A stretch of 64,000 nucleotides of DNA from DATKNA01 sp963755755. Its GTDB lineage: Bacteria; Actinomycetota; Actinomycetes; Actinomycetales; Kineosporiaceae. Below, one piece after another: positions 20,831 through 29,309 of this stretch. Each line of letters begins with the position of its first letter. The stretch's first letter is position 1. The notes below the pieces were generated by a model, which was not told the origin of the DNA, made no database searches, and worked only from the letters and a program-made list of their open reading frames with translations. Made by a program: the position numbers and the translations under genes. The stretch is from assembly GCA_963755755.1 (NCBI GenBank), contig CAVWLJ010000012.1:248001-312000 (forward strand), written 5' to 3'.

Positions 20831-23200
20831 ATGGGCGAAGGGATCGGCGATTCTGCCTGCCTGCCGCGGAACGCCGTCGCGGCGTTCCTGCACGGGCTCG
20901 GGCATGAGGCTGTCGACGCGACACCCACGGGCGACGGGCTCGAGCTGCGCGGCCCCGGGGTGGTCGTGGTCGTCGCCGACCCCGGCGTCCGGCCTGACCT
21001 CGCGCTGGTGCAGCGCCTCGCCGGCATCGCCGCCGTCGAGGGCTGGCGCACCGGTGTCGCCGCGGACGGGACGTTCCCGGACGACGTGATCGCCTGGGCC
21101 GGGCGCGGCTCCGTCGCCCTCCTGACCCTCCGCCCCGGGAACGGGGTCACCCCGGCCAACGAGGTCGCGCGCGCCTGGGCGGTCGAGGCCCGGCCGGCCG
21201 AGCACGGCCTGCGGCGGGCCGCGGTCGACGGGGACACCGCCGCGATGACCGCGCTGGGGCGCTTGCTGCTCGGCGGCGGCCGGCGTACCGAGGCCGTGCT
21301 CTGGTACCGGCGGGCGGTGGAGGCGGGTGCGGACGGCGCGTGGCAGGAGTGCGCGGACCTGCTCGCGGCCGGCGACGCCACCGCCCAGCTGCGCTCCTGG
21401 TGCCTGGACTTCGCCGAGCGTGGCGACCCCGCGGCGATGGAGGCGCTCGCCGACCTGCACGCCGCGACCGGCGACCACGAGGCGGAGCTCAGCTGGCTGG
21501 GCCGCTGCGTGGCGGCCGGGCGCACCGACCGCGCCCTGCGCCTGGGCGAGCTGCACGAAGCGGCCGGCCATGCCGACGAGGCGCTGCGCGCCTACCGGGT
21601 CGCCGCGGACGCCGGGGAGAGCGCGGCCGCTCGTCACCTGGCCCGGCTGCTGCGGGACACCGATCCCGGCGGCGCCGAGCACGCGTTCCGCCAGGCGGCG
21701 GACGGCGGTGACCTGGAGGCCCTGCACGACCTGGCCCGATTGCTCGACGACCAGGGCCGGCGCGGCGAGGCGCTGGGCCTGCTCCGCCGCGGTGCGGACC
21801 TCGGCTCGACCGCCGCTGCTGTCACCCTCGGGCGCCTGCTCTTCGAGAGCGGCGACGCCGACGGCGGGGAGATCTGGCTGCGGGTGGCCGGTGAGGCCGG
21901 CGAGGGCGCCGCGGAGGAGGAGCTGACCCGCGCTCTGGAGACCCTGCTCGCCGCTGCCGACGAGGCCGGCGACCGCGACGCCGGCGCCCGCTGGCGGGCC
22001 AAGCTCGACACCCTGGGCACCGACCGCGCCTGGCTCGCCCTGGGGCACCGCGCCTGGCGGCAGCTGACCCTGGACGAGGCCGTGGCGTACTTCCGCAAGG
22101 TCGCCGAGCGCGGCGACGTGGAGGCCATGATCGCTCTCGCGGACGTCCTGCGGCAGATGGACAGCGTGCACGAGGCCTACGACTGGTACCTGCGGGCCGC
22201 GCAGCAGGACCATGCCGGGGCGATGCTGACCGTGGGGGAGCTCCTGTTCGGCTGGAACCTGCTGGACAAGGGTGCGTTGTGGCTCGAACGGGCCCGCGAG
22301 CACGGGCACCCGCGGGCCGCCCAGGTCATGGCCGACCGGGTGGACGAGGCGCTGCGCCGGGCCGAGCGGCTCGGGGACGACGAGACCGGCGCCCGGCTGC
22401 TCGCCCGGCTGCGATCGCTGGAGACGGTCCCGGCGTTCCGGGTGCTCGCCGCGCGGGCCTACGCCGACCACGACGACCGCGAGCACGAGCACTGGCTCCG
22501 CCGCGCCTCCGACGCCGGGGACGCCGAGAGCATGGGCGACCTCGCCAAGCACCTCTGGCTGGCCCGGACCGAGGGGGACGAGGCGCTGCAGTGGTGCCGG
22601 CGCGCGGTCGCCGACGGGCACTGGCCCGCGCTCTACGTGCTCGACCACCTCGTCGGTGAGGACGCTCCCGAACGGACGGCGGCCTGGCGGGGCAGCGCCG
22701 AGGCAGGCTGGCTGCCGGGCCTGGAGTGGATGGCGACCCGCGGCGCGGCCGACGACGCGGATCGGGAGCACTGGGCGGCCGCCGCGGCGGACGCCGGCAG
22801 CTCGGTGGCCTCCCTGCTGCTCGGCCGGCTCGCGCTGGACCGCGGCGACACGGAGGCCGCCCTGCAGTGGTTCAGCCGCGGCGCCGACGACGGGGACCGC
22901 GACGCCATGTACAACCTGGCGGGGCTGTACGCCGACGCCGGGGATCTCGACCGGGCCAAGCACTGGTTCCTCGACGCGGCCGCGCGCGAGCACAAGGAGA
23001 GCGCCGACCGGCTGGTCGCGCTGCTCCGGGCCGAGTCGACACAGGACCGCGAGCTGATCGCACTTTGGGAGAAGCTCTTCGCGACGTCGTCGGACAAGCA
23101 GGAGGCCTCCGTCGCCCGGGCGCTCGGCGCGGCCTACCGGCGACGCGGCGACGAACGCGTGGCGGAGCGCCTGCTCGCCCTCGCCGCGAGCCTGCACTGA
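20831..23200 (+). CDS. Large Sel1-like repeat protein with Mrr-like N-terminal domain
   Basis: This is a 789-residue soluble protein. The ATG follows GGAGGCAC. Residues about 8-115 look like a restriction-endonuclase-like (Mrr) fold: LELRGPGVVVVVADPG, then DLALVQRLAGIAAVEGWRTG and a strand-helix-strand ending SVALLTLRPGNGV. The acidic and Q-x-K catalytic residues are not evident. From about residue 120 to the end there are roughly 15 or more Sel1/TPR-type helical pairs (AAVDGDTAAMTALGRLLL, AVEAGADGAWQECADLLAAG, AADDGDRDAMYNLAGLYADA), which form protein-binding solenoids. It probably works with the preceding membrane protein. Confidence 0.75.
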   Translation: MGEGIGDSACLPRNAVAAFLHGLGHEAVDATPTGDGLELRGPGVVVVVADPGVRPDLALVQRLAGIAAVEGWRTGVAADGTFPDDVIAWAGRGSVALLTLRPGNGVTPANEVARAWAVEARPAEHGLRRAAVDGDTAAMTALGRLLLGGGRRTEAVLWYRRAVEAGADGAWQECADLLAAGDATAQLRSWCLDFAERGDPAAMEALADLHAATGDHEAELSWLGRCVAAGRTDRALRLGELHEAAGHADEALRAYRVAADAGESAAARHLARLLRDTDPGGAEHAFRQAADGGDLEALHDLARLLDDQGRRGEALGLLRRGADLGSTAAAVTLGRLLFESGDADGGEIWLRVAGEAGEGAAEEELTRALETLLAAADEAGDRDAGARWRAKLDTLGTDRAWLALGHRAWRQLTLDEAVAYFRKVAERGDVEAMIALADVLRQMDSVHEAYDWYLRAAQQDHAGAMLTVGELLFGWNLLDKGALWLERAREHGHPRAAQVMADRVDEALRRAERLGDDETGARLLARLRSLETVPAFRVLAARAYADHDDREHEHWLRRASDAGDAESMGDLAKHLWLARTEGDEALQWCRRAVADGHWPALYVLDHLVGEDAPERTAAWRGSAEAGWLPGLEWMATRGAADDADREHWAAAAADAGSSVASLLLGRLALDRGDTEAALQWFSRGADDGDRDAMYNLAGLYADAGDLDRAKHWFLDAAAREHKESADRLVALLRAESTQDRELIALWEKLFATSSDKQEASVARALGAAYRRRGDERVAERLLALAASLH

Positions 23201-23220
23201 CGCACCCGGTCACGCCGCTG

Positions 23221-23280
23221 GCCCCGCCCCCCTCCCGCTGATCATGCACTTCGCGGCGATCATGCACTTCGCGGCGATCA
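23221..23280 (+). repeat. Tandem 18-nt repeat downstream of the Sel1 gene
   Basis: GATCATGCACTTCGCGGC is repeated head to tail at 23240-23257 and 23258-23275, with a third partial copy GATCA. A C-rich stretch precedes it. It is the reverse-complement counterpart of the element at window position 1-50, with the same orientation relative to the upstream gene. The copies fall in the untranslated stretch between the Sel1 gene and the riboswitch. Confidence 0.7.
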
Positions 23281-23348
23281 ACGGGCAACACCGCGCCGTT
23301 CCGGGTGACGCGCTGGCGTGTCTCGCGACGGCCCGCTATCGTCCTGCG

Positions 23349-23462
23349 CGGGTCATGAGCGTCAGCGACAAGCCCTGGCTAGCTGACCGGCAACCCTCCG
23401 CTGCGGTGGGGTGCTCCAGGTGACGACCCGGCCGGCGGGAGCCGTCGGCAAGCGCATCGCAC
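23349..23462 (+). ncRNA. SAM-IV-type riboswitch
   Basis: The P1 stem pairs GGGTC (23350-23354) with GACCC (23425-23429). Inside are GGTCATGAG, a CAAGCC bulge, CCGGCAACCCTCC and GGTGGGGTGCTCC, the conserved order of the actinobacterial SAM-IV class. The trailing CCGGCGGGAGCCGTCGGCAAGCGC can form the 3' pseudoknot region. It senses S-adenosylmethionine and usually lowers expression of sulfur-metabolism genes. It lies directly ahead of the leader peptide and the cysteine dioxygenase operon. A covariance search would confirm the class. Confidence 0.8.
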
Positions 23463-23478
23463 CGAGGAGATCCTTCCG

Positions 23479-23550
23479 ATGACAGGTCAGATCCTGCGCC
23501 GGCGCCGGCACGTCGATCTGCTGCGCGTCACGGCGGCGTCCTGTCGCTGA
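23479..23550 (+). CDS. Cysteine-containing leader peptide (RRHVDLLRV family)
   Basis: This is a 23-residue open frame, MTGQILRRRRHVDLLRVTAA then SCR, with AGGAG eight bases upstream. The R-R-H-V-D-L-x-R-V...C-R pattern is the recurrent putative leader peptide found ahead of actinobacterial sulfur genes. Its single Cys codon is next to last. It lies between the SAM-IV riboswitch and the cysteine dioxygenase, and a hairpin follows its stop. Cysteine-linked attenuation is inferred. Confidence 0.7.
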   Translation: MTGQILRRRRHVDLLRVTAASCR

Positions 23551-23557
23551 CGGCCGC

Positions 23558-23573
23558 GCCGCCCTCCGGCGGC
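23558..23573 (+). terminator. Hairpin after the leader peptide, candidate attenuator
   Basis: GCCGCC-CTCC-GGCGGC is a perfect six-pair, all-GC stem starting eight bases after the leader stop codon. No T-run follows. It could be a Rho-independent-like attenuator or could shield the downstream ribosome site, depending on ribosome position on the leader. Confidence 0.4.
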
Positions 23574-23615
23574 CCCGTCCGACGCCGTCGTCCGTTCTCC
23601 TCCTGAAGGATCGTC

Positions 23616-24106
23616 ATGACCACCTCGCCCGTCGTCGCGCGCCCGCACGCCGGCGCCCAGATCGTTCCCGCCCGGATCGCCGCCGAGCTCGCCTCTGCGC
23701 GAGCAGCTGTGGCGGCCGCACGTCCGGTTCCGCCACCCCCGGCACTACACGCGTCTGCTCGCCCGTCCCGGATGGGAGGCGTGGCTCCTCACCTGGCTGC
23801 CGGGCCAGTCCACCGGCCTGCACGACCACGGCGGCTCCGCCGGCGCCTTCGCCGTCCTCGACGGGGTGCTCGAGGAGACCGTCCTCACCGGCGGGGCGGA
23901 CGCGCTCGTCCGCCGGTCCCGTCCCTACGCGTCCGGCCAGGTCCGGGGCTTCGGGAGCCATCACGTCCACGACGTCGCCCCGGCCGACGCGCCCCGCCGT
24001 CAGCCTGCACGTCTACGCCCCGGCCCTGACCGGCATGACGAGGTACGCCCTCGACGGCGGCCGCCTCGTCCCGCTGGCCACCGAGCGCGCCGGGGCGGAC
24101 TGGTGA
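23616..24106 (+). pseudogene. Cysteine dioxygenase (cupin), two frame breaks
   Basis: The reconstructed protein has about 163 residues. It oxidises cysteine to cysteine sulfinate with O2 using a mononuclear iron. Readable segments are MTTSPVVARPHAGAQIV, then after a one-base gain near 23698 EQLWRPHVRFRHPRHYTRLL, WEAWLLTWLPGQSTGLHDHGG (iron-binding H-x-H) and FGSHHVHDVA. After a second one-base gain near 23993 it reads VSLHVYAPALTGMTRYALD (third His) and ends ERAGADW. GAAGGA precedes the ATG. The stop overlaps the rhodanese start (GTGA). Confidence 0.8.
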
Positions 24107-24498
24107 CCGCCGCGACCGTCCGGACCATCGACGACGTGCTCGCGCAGGCGCGCTCGCGGTTGCGGCGGCTTCCGCCGCACGAGGCGCGGGACGCCGTGGT
24201 CGCCGGCGCCGTGCTCGTCGACATCAGGCCCGAGCGGCAGCGCGCGGCGGAGGGGGAGATCCCCGGGGCGCTCGTGATCGAGCGGAACGTGCTCGAGTGG
24301 CGGTTCGACCCGGCGTCGCAGGCCCGGCTGCCCGTCGCCCACTACGACCTGCACGTGATCGTGGTCTGCTCCGAGGGATACACGTCGAGTCTGGCCGCGG
24401 CGAGCCTGCAGGACCTCGGCGTCCACCGGGCGACCGACCTGGACGGCGGGTTCCTCGCGTGGCGGGCGGCGGGGCTGCCCTGGCGGTCGGTGCGCTGA
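24103..24498 (+). CDS. Rhodanese-like sulfurtransferase
   Basis: This 131-residue single rhodanese domain has AGAVLVDIRPERQRAAEGEIP, then the active-site loop VCSEGYTSS with the persulfide Cys, then DLGVHRATDLDGGFLAWRAAGLP. It overlaps the dioxygenase stop, so the two are co-translated. Together with the riboswitch and leader they form a cysteine/sulfane-sulfur disposal cassette. Confidence 0.9.
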   Translation: MTAATVRTIDDVLAQARSRLRRLPPHEARDAVVAGAVLVDIRPERQRAAEGEIPGALVIERNVLEWRFDPASQARLPVAHYDLHVIVVCSEGYTSSLAAASLQDLGVHRATDLDGGFLAWRAAGLPWRSVR

Positions 24499-24549
24499 CG
24501 CCGCGGCCGGCGCGCGCCCGACCGCGGCGCGGTGGGCGAGGATCGGGCC

Positions 24550-24939
24550 ATGTTCCCGGTGTCGGTCAAGGGCGTCGTCGCCCGGGACGGCCGCGTGCTC
24601 CTGCTGCGCAACGAGCGGGACGAGTGGGAGCTGCCGGGCGGCCGGCTCGAGGTGGGGGAGACGCCGCAGGAGTGCGTGGCCCGGGAGGTCCGCGAGGAGA
24701 CGGGCTGGCGGGTGCGCGTCGGCCCGATCCTCGACAGCTGGGTGTACCACGTGGAGGGCCGGCACGTGGTGATCATCACCTACGGCTGCCACCTCGACGC
24801 CGACCCGGGGGAGCCGGTGGTGTCGCCGGAGCACCTCGGCGTCCGGCTCGCCGCGCCGGCGGAGCTGCCCGCCCTCGCGATGCCGGAGGGCTACCGGGCG
24901 TCCATCGCGGCCTGGCTGGCGGCCTCGTCGAGCACGTAG
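24550..24939 (+). CDS. Nudix hydrolase
   Basis: This 129-residue protein has a complete Nudix box, GGRLEVGETPQECVAREVREETGW (all G, E and REVREETG positions present). It hydrolyses a nucleoside diphosphate linked to another moiety; the substrate is unknown. A GAGGAT box at 24538-24543 ends six bases before the ATG, suggesting a leaderless start. Its 3' end overlaps the opposing small gene by 49 bases. Confidence 0.85.
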   Translation: MFPVSVKGVVARDGRVLLLRNERDEWELPGGRLEVGETPQECVAREVREETGWRVRVGPILDSWVYHVEGRHVVIITYGCHLDADPGEPVVSPEHLGVRLAAPAELPALAMPEGYRASIAAWLAASSST

Positions 24940-25130
24940 GCCATGGCCACGGACGCCCAGTTGACCACGCACGGCTCCCCGGCGCCGTCGAGAACGACGG
25001 TCGCCTCGCGGCGCGCGATGCACTCCGAGAGGTACTGCAGCGTGTCCCGGTAGTCGTGGCACTCCATCCGGATGTCGACCTCGCGCCCGCTCAGCACGAG
25101 CCGCACCACCCGAGTCCGCTGCACGCCCAT
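24891..25130 (-). CDS. Small protein of unknown function
   Basis: This 79-residue frame starts MGVQRTRVVRLVLSGREVDI and contains DYRDTLQYLSECIARREATVVLDGAGEPCVVNW. It looks like a compact alpha/beta domain. A longer frame to ATG 25283 is rejected because the added N-terminus is basic low-complexity and overlaps the divergent MFS gene. No family is recognised. It converges with, and overlaps, the Nudix gene. Confidence 0.55.
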   Translation of the reverse strand: MGVQRTRVVRLVLSGREVDIRMECHDYRDTLQYLSECIARREATVVLDGAGEPCVVNWASVAMAYVLDEAASQAAMDAR

Positions 25131-25224
25131 GTCCGCCTCCGCCGTCTCGATGGGCTGGTGGCTCAGGGGTAGCAGACGACCGGGGCGAGCGCGAGCCTCC
25201 CGGCTCCGGGTTACGTTGACACGG

Positions 25225-26433
25225 ATGCTCCCCCCGGACCTCGCCCCGCGTCCGACGCCTGCCCGGGCCGCGACCCGCGCCACCTACCTGGCCTTCATCG
25301 CGTCCGGCTTCGCCTTCGCGAGCTGGGCCTCCCGGATCCCCCAGGTCCGGGACCGGCTGCACCTCTCGCCGTCCGACCTGGGTCTGGTGCTGCTGGCCAT
25401 CGCGGTCGGATCGGTCCTCGCGCTGCCGCTCTCCGGGCCGGTGGTGGCGCGGCTGGGGTCGCGGCGCACGGTGCAGCTGATGGCCGTCGTGCAGCCCGTC
25501 GGCCTGGCGATCGTCGCGGTCGGCTTCCTCGCCGGCGTGGGGCCGACCCTCGTGGGTCTCTTCCTCGTCGGTTTCGCGGTCGGTGCCTGGGACGTGGCGA
25601 TGAACGTGCAGGGCGCCGAGGTCGAGCGGCACCTGGGCCAGTCGATCATGCCCAGGTTCCACGCCGGCTACAGCATCGGGACCGTGGCCGGCGCGCTCGT
25701 CGGGTCGGCGGCCGTCGCGATGCACGTGCCGGTGACGGCGCACCTGCTCCTCGTCTCCCTCGCCGTCGTACTGGTCGTGCCCTGGGGCGTGCGGGCGTTC
25801 CTCCCGGACCACGAGCCGGAGCCGACGTCCGGCGTCGACGAGGAGGGGGTGGCGCGGCGTCCGCTCGCGGCCTGGACGGAGCGGCGGACCCTGCTCATCG
25901 GTGTCTTCGTGCTCGCGTTCGCCTTCGCCGAGGGAACCGCCAACGACTGGCTCGGTGTGGCCACCATCGACGGGTACGGCGCGTCGCCCGCCGTGGGCAC
26001 GCTCGCCTTCGCCGTGTTCCTCGCGGCCATGACGACGGGGCGCTGGTTCGGGCCCGGACTGCTCGACCGCTTCGGACGGGTGCGGGTCGTCCGCGGGCTC
26101 GGTCTGGTCGCGCTCGTGGGGCTCGTCGTGTTCGTCTCCGGGCTGCACCTCGCCGTGGCGTTCGCCGGGGCGGTGCTGTGGGGGGTCGGCGTCTCGCTGG
26201 GCTTCCCGGTGGGCATGAGCGCGGGCGCCGACGACCCGCGCCGGGCGGCGGCCCGGGTCAGCGTGGTGTCGTCGATCGGGTACTGCGCCTTCCTCGCCGG
26301 GCCGCCACTGGTGGGCCTGATCGGGCAGCACCTCGGCGTCCTCCGGGCGCAGTCCGCGGTCGCGGTGCTGCTGGCCGTCGCCGCCCTGCTCGCCGGGAAC
26401 GTCCGCCCCCTGGTGCCGGACGCCGAGGGCTGA
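25225..26433 (+). CDS. MFS transporter
   Basis: This 402-residue membrane protein has 12 predicted helices in two halves. The first half opens ATYLAFIASGFAFASWASRIPQVRDRL and carries the loop GPVVARLGSRRTVQL; the second opens TLLIGVFVLAFAFAEGTANDWLGV. The SRIP near helix 1 and the EGTANDW segment resemble the FucP/YbjJ-like sugar or unknown-solute MFS group. The substrate cannot be told. Confidence 0.85.
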   Translation: MLPPDLAPRPTPARAATRATYLAFIASGFAFASWASRIPQVRDRLHLSPSDLGLVLLAIAVGSVLALPLSGPVVARLGSRRTVQLMAVVQPVGLAIVAVGFLAGVGPTLVGLFLVGFAVGAWDVAMNVQGAEVERHLGQSIMPRFHAGYSIGTVAGALVGSAAVAMHVPVTAHLLLVSLAVVLVVPWGVRAFLPDHEPEPTSGVDEEGVARRPLAAWTERRTLLIGVFVLAFAFAEGTANDWLGVATIDGYGASPAVGTLAFAVFLAAMTTGRWFGPGLLDRFGRVRVVRGLGLVALVGLVVFVSGLHLAVAFAGAVLWGVGVSLGFPVGMSAGADDPRRAAARVSVVSSIGYCAFLAGPPLVGLIGQHLGVLRAQSAVAVLLAVAALLAGNVRPLVPDAEG

Positions 26434-26555
26434 CCGGCGGCCGCTGCGTGGATGAGGTCGGTTTGACCCGGATTTAGAGCCGCCGCATCCACCGCCCGCC
26501 AGGCTGGTGGTGCGCCGAGATGCGGCGTCCACGAGACGGAGGAGCGCTTCGGAGC

Positions 26556-27737
26556 ATGCGGTGGAGACCAACACTGGCCGTGGCGGCGGCCCTGGCCCTC
26601 GTGGTCGGTGGCATCGCCCTGACGACGACCGCGGACGCGGGCACGAGCGTCTGTGACAAGTACGGCCAGGCGCGGACGGCGAGCGGCTACGTCGCCCAGA
26701 ACAACCTCTGGGGAGCCGACACCCCGCAGTGCATCACGGTGTCCGGCGACGGCTTCACGCTGAGCACGTCGGAGGCGAACAAGCCGACCAACGGGCCGCC
26801 GGCGTCGTACCCCTCGATCTTCTGGGGCTGCCACTACGGCACCTGCACCTCGGGTTTCTCGCCGCTGCCGGCGTCCGGAGCCGCGTTCGCGAAGGTCGCG
26901 ACCTCGGTGCGGTACTCCTACGTCGACCAGGGCGCCTACGACGCGGCGTACGACATCTGGTTCGACCCCACCCCCCGGACGAACGGTCAGGACACCGGCG
27001 CCGAGATCATGATCTGGCTGAACCATCGCGGCGGCGTCCAGCCGGTGGGCAGCAAGGTCGGGACCGCGCACCTGGCCGGCGCGGACTGGGACGTCTGGTT
27101 CGGGAACATCGGCTGGAACGTCGTCTCCTACGTCCGTTCGACCCCCGCCACGTCGATCTCCACTCCCGTCTCCGCCTTCTACGGCGACGCAGTGCAGCGC
27201 GGGTACGCCCAGACGTCGTGGTACCTCACGAGCATCCAGGCCGGGTTCGAGCCGTGGGTCGGGGGCGCCGGCCTCGCCATCAGCGACTTCACCGTGACGA
27301 CCGACGGGTCGACTCCGGCGCCGTCGCCGACCACGTCCGTGCCGAGCACCACGACGCCCCCGCCCACACCCACCACGACGCCGACGACCTCGACGACCTC
27401 GACGGCACCCGCGGGCTCGGCGGCCTGCACGATCAGCACCCGTCGCGACGAATGGCAGGGCGGCTTCGTCCGCTACGTGACGGTCACCAACACTGGTTCG
27501 GCGCCGCTGCAGGGCTGGACCCTCTCCCTGCAGCTCGGCACCGGTCAGCAGCTGACGACCGGATGGGGCGCGACGTGGCGGCAGGTGGGCCGGCTCGTGA
27601 CGGCGACGAACTTGGACTGGAACGCGACGCTCGCGCCCGGCGCCTCGACATCGATCGGCTTCCAGGGCACCTGGAGCGGGTCGGACCCCGAGCCGGCGCA
27701 ATGGGCGCTCGACGGGAACGCCTGCGCAACCGCCTGA
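26556..27737 (+). CDS. Secreted GH12 endoglucanase with CBM2
   Basis: This 393-residue protein begins with a signal peptide (MRWRPTLAVAAALALVVGG, cleavage near ADAG). The GH12 beta-jelly-roll domain spans about 30-250, with the nucleophile Glu150 in GAEIMIWLNH and the acid/base Glu232 in QAGFEPW. A Pro/Thr/Ser linker (252-286) leads to a C-terminal CBM2 (about 289-393; CTISTRRDEWQGGF, TNTGSAPLQGWTLS, ending with Cys). It hydrolyses beta-1,4-glucans such as cellulose or xyloglucan outside the cell. TTGACC at about 26464 is a possible -35. An ATG at 26520 is the alternative start. Confidence 0.9.
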   Translation: MRWRPTLAVAAALALVVGGIALTTTADAGTSVCDKYGQARTASGYVAQNNLWGADTPQCITVSGDGFTLSTSEANKPTNGPPASYPSIFWGCHYGTCTSGFSPLPASGAAFAKVATSVRYSYVDQGAYDAAYDIWFDPTPRTNGQDTGAEIMIWLNHRGGVQPVGSKVGTAHLAGADWDVWFGNIGWNVVSYVRSTPATSISTPVSAFYGDAVQRGYAQTSWYLTSIQAGFEPWVGGAGLAISDFTVTTDGSTPAPSPTTSVPSTTTPPPTPTTTPTTSTTSTAPAGSAACTISTRRDEWQGGFVRYVTVTNTGSAPLQGWTLSLQLGTGQQLTTGWGATWRQVGRLVTATNLDWNATLAPGASTSIGFQGTWSGSDPEPAQWALDGNACATA

Positions 27738-27749
27738 CGCGCACGGGCG

Positions 27750-27784
27750 GAGCCGCCGCCGAGGTACCCCCTCGACGGCGGCTC
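27750..27784. terminator. Bidirectional terminator hairpin
   Basis: GAGCCGCCG (27750-27758) pairs with CGGCGGCTC (27776-27784). CGAG/CTCG extends the stem inward around a small loop. It lies between the stops of the convergent cellulase and methyltransferase genes and could end both. Confidence 0.65.
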
Positions 27785-27806
27785 GGTGGCGTCAGGGCAC
27801 CAACGG

Positions 27807-28613
27807 TCAGCGCGTCCGGCCGACGCCGGCCCAGACCGGGACGTCCAGGACGCCGAGCCGGTCGAGGAGCCAGTCGAGCGCGTCGTCCGCCGGGGAGAGC
27901 CGCCAGTCGAGCAGCGGGACGACGCCCGGCCCGACGAGGTCGAGCCCCTGCAGGAAGGCGGCGACCGCGTCGCGCGGGCGGGGCGAGATCTGGATGCCGA
28001 AGCGCGCGGCGGCCCCGACGACGTCCTCGACGAGCTCGACGTCGAGGTCGGACGCGAGGGCGGCGACGGTCACGTAGCTGCCGGCGGGCAGCGCGCCGAC
28101 GATGCGCCGCACGGCCGACCACGGGTCGTCGGCGTCCGGCACGTGCTGGAGCACGCCGAGGAGGAGCACGCCGACCGGGCGATCCAGGTCGAGCACGCGG
28201 CCGACGGCCCGCCGGTCCAGCAGGGCGGCGGAATCCCGGAGGTCGGCCTCGACGACGGCCGTCCGGCCGCTGCGCAGCAGAGCGCGGGCGTGCACGAGGA
28301 CGGCGGGATCGTCGTCCACGTAGACGACCCGCGTCTCCGGGGCGATCGCCTGCGCGAGCTCGTGGACGTTCGGGGACGCCGGGATGCCGGTGCCGATGTC
28401 GAGGAGTTGACGCAGGCCGGCGTCGCGGACGAGGAACGGCACGATCCGCCGCAGGAACCCGCGCTCGGCGCGGACCATGGCGGGCAGCTCGGGTGCCACG
28501 TGGGACAGCTCGGCGGCGACGGTGCGGTCGGCCTCGTAGTTGTCCTTGCCCCCGAGCAGCGCGTCGTACACGCGGGCGGCGCGCGGGACGCGGGTGTCGC
28601 TGGGATCCAGCAC
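27807..28613 (-). CDS. SAM-dependent methyltransferase, DUF574 (Methyltransf_19) family
   Basis: This 268-residue protein opens with the family hallmark ARVYDALLGGKDNYEADRTVA. The SAM loop is LLDIGTGIPASPNVHELAQ, followed by VVYVDDDPAVLVHARAL and GVLLLGVLQHVPDADDPW. This family is expanded in streptomycetes and relatives; substrates are unknown. It is transcribed alone, convergent with the cellulase gene. Confidence 0.85.
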   Translation of the reverse strand: MLDPSDTRVPRAARVYDALLGGKDNYEADRTVAAELSHVAPELPAMVRAERGFLRRIVPFLVRDAGLRQLLDIGTGIPASPNVHELAQAIAPETRVVYVDDDPAVLVHARALLRSGRTAVVEADLRDSAALLDRRAVGRVLDLDRPVGVLLLGVLQHVPDADDPWSAVRRIVGALPAGSYVTVAALASDLDVELVEDVVGAAARFGIQISPRPRDAVAAFLQGLDLVGPGVVPLLDWRLSPADDALDWLLDRLGVLDVPVWAGVGRTR

Positions 28614-28833
28614 GACATCACCAGCGGAACCGGCGTTCAGGTTCGCAGAAACGACGCCTCCCTCCCGAGAGCGACGCGTGTTCGCGGCGTCGCAGAGGTG
28701 GCTTCATACGTCAAAGGTCGGCGCCGTCAGCGGCGGCCGGCCGTAGGGAAAAATGAATCAGCAGTGCATTTGGGACGCGCGGCGGGCCGGGAGGGAGCGT
28801 CACCGACCCACCGCGCGGGCTCACGGGGCGATC

Positions 28834-29061
28834 TCAGACGAGGAGGTCGTCGAACTCGCCGCTCTTCATGCCCTGGATGAGGGCCTCGATCTCGGGTCGG
28901 GTGTAGACGAGGGCGGGACCCTCGGGGAAGCGCGAGTTGCGCACGGCGACCTCGCCGTCGTGGCCGAGCTTGGCGAACTCGACGCAGTTGCCGGCAGCGC
29001 TGAAGCTGCTCTTGCGCCAGGTCACGCCGGTGAGCTCGCTCGCCGGACGTCCGTTCTGCAT
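28834..29061 (-). CDS. DUF397 protein (partner of XRE regulator)
   Basis: This 75-residue protein carries the DUF397 core GVTWRKSSFSAAGNCVEFAKL and the end ALVYTRPEIEALIQGMKSGEFDDL. In actinomycetes such proteins are encoded next to XRE-DUF5753 regulators (WhiJ-like systems) and are thought to act as their partners or antagonists. I choose ATG 29061 (MQNGRPASELTG); the longer frame is upstream leader sequence. It lies downstream of the XRE gene on the same strand. Confidence 0.85.
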   Translation of the reverse strand: MQNGRPASELTGVTWRKSSFSAAGNCVEFAKLGHDGEVAVRNSRFPEGPALVYTRPEIEALIQGMKSGEFDDLLV

Positions 29062-29309
29062 GGTGTGCTCCTGAGGTTTCGCGGTGGTCAATCGGGCCTG
29101 ATGACCCCCCAGCTGCATGTGCATCTGACCTCGCAGGTGCACACCAAGGACAGTAGGGGCGGTGCACATGCACGTGCAAGAGCGATGGCAGAACTAGAGG
29201 TCAAGAGAACGTCAAGTTCTGCTCAGGGTTCGCTGCGAAGATCAAATGACACGGAAATGTGCCATTAGGAAATGGGCGGAAAACGCCCAGGAGAAATCGG
29301 GAGAATTCC
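29062..29309 (-). promoter_or_regulatory. Regulatory region between XRE gene and DUF397 gene
   Basis: This 248-base stretch is clearly less GC-rich than its surroundings. Read in gene sense it holds the palindrome AGAACTTGACGTTCT with a possible TTGACC -35, then several TGCAC/GTGCA units: TGCACATGCACGTGCA near 29164, GTGCAC near 29138 and GCATGTGCA near 29116. These repeated half-sites lie just ahead of the DUF397 gene and are candidate operators for the XRE protein. No reading frame of note is present. Confidence 0.4.

Noticed and set aside
23221..23280. CRISPR-like array from the tandem repeat
   Set aside because: The units are 18 nt, directly abutting, with no spacers and only 2-3 copies; no cas genes are present.
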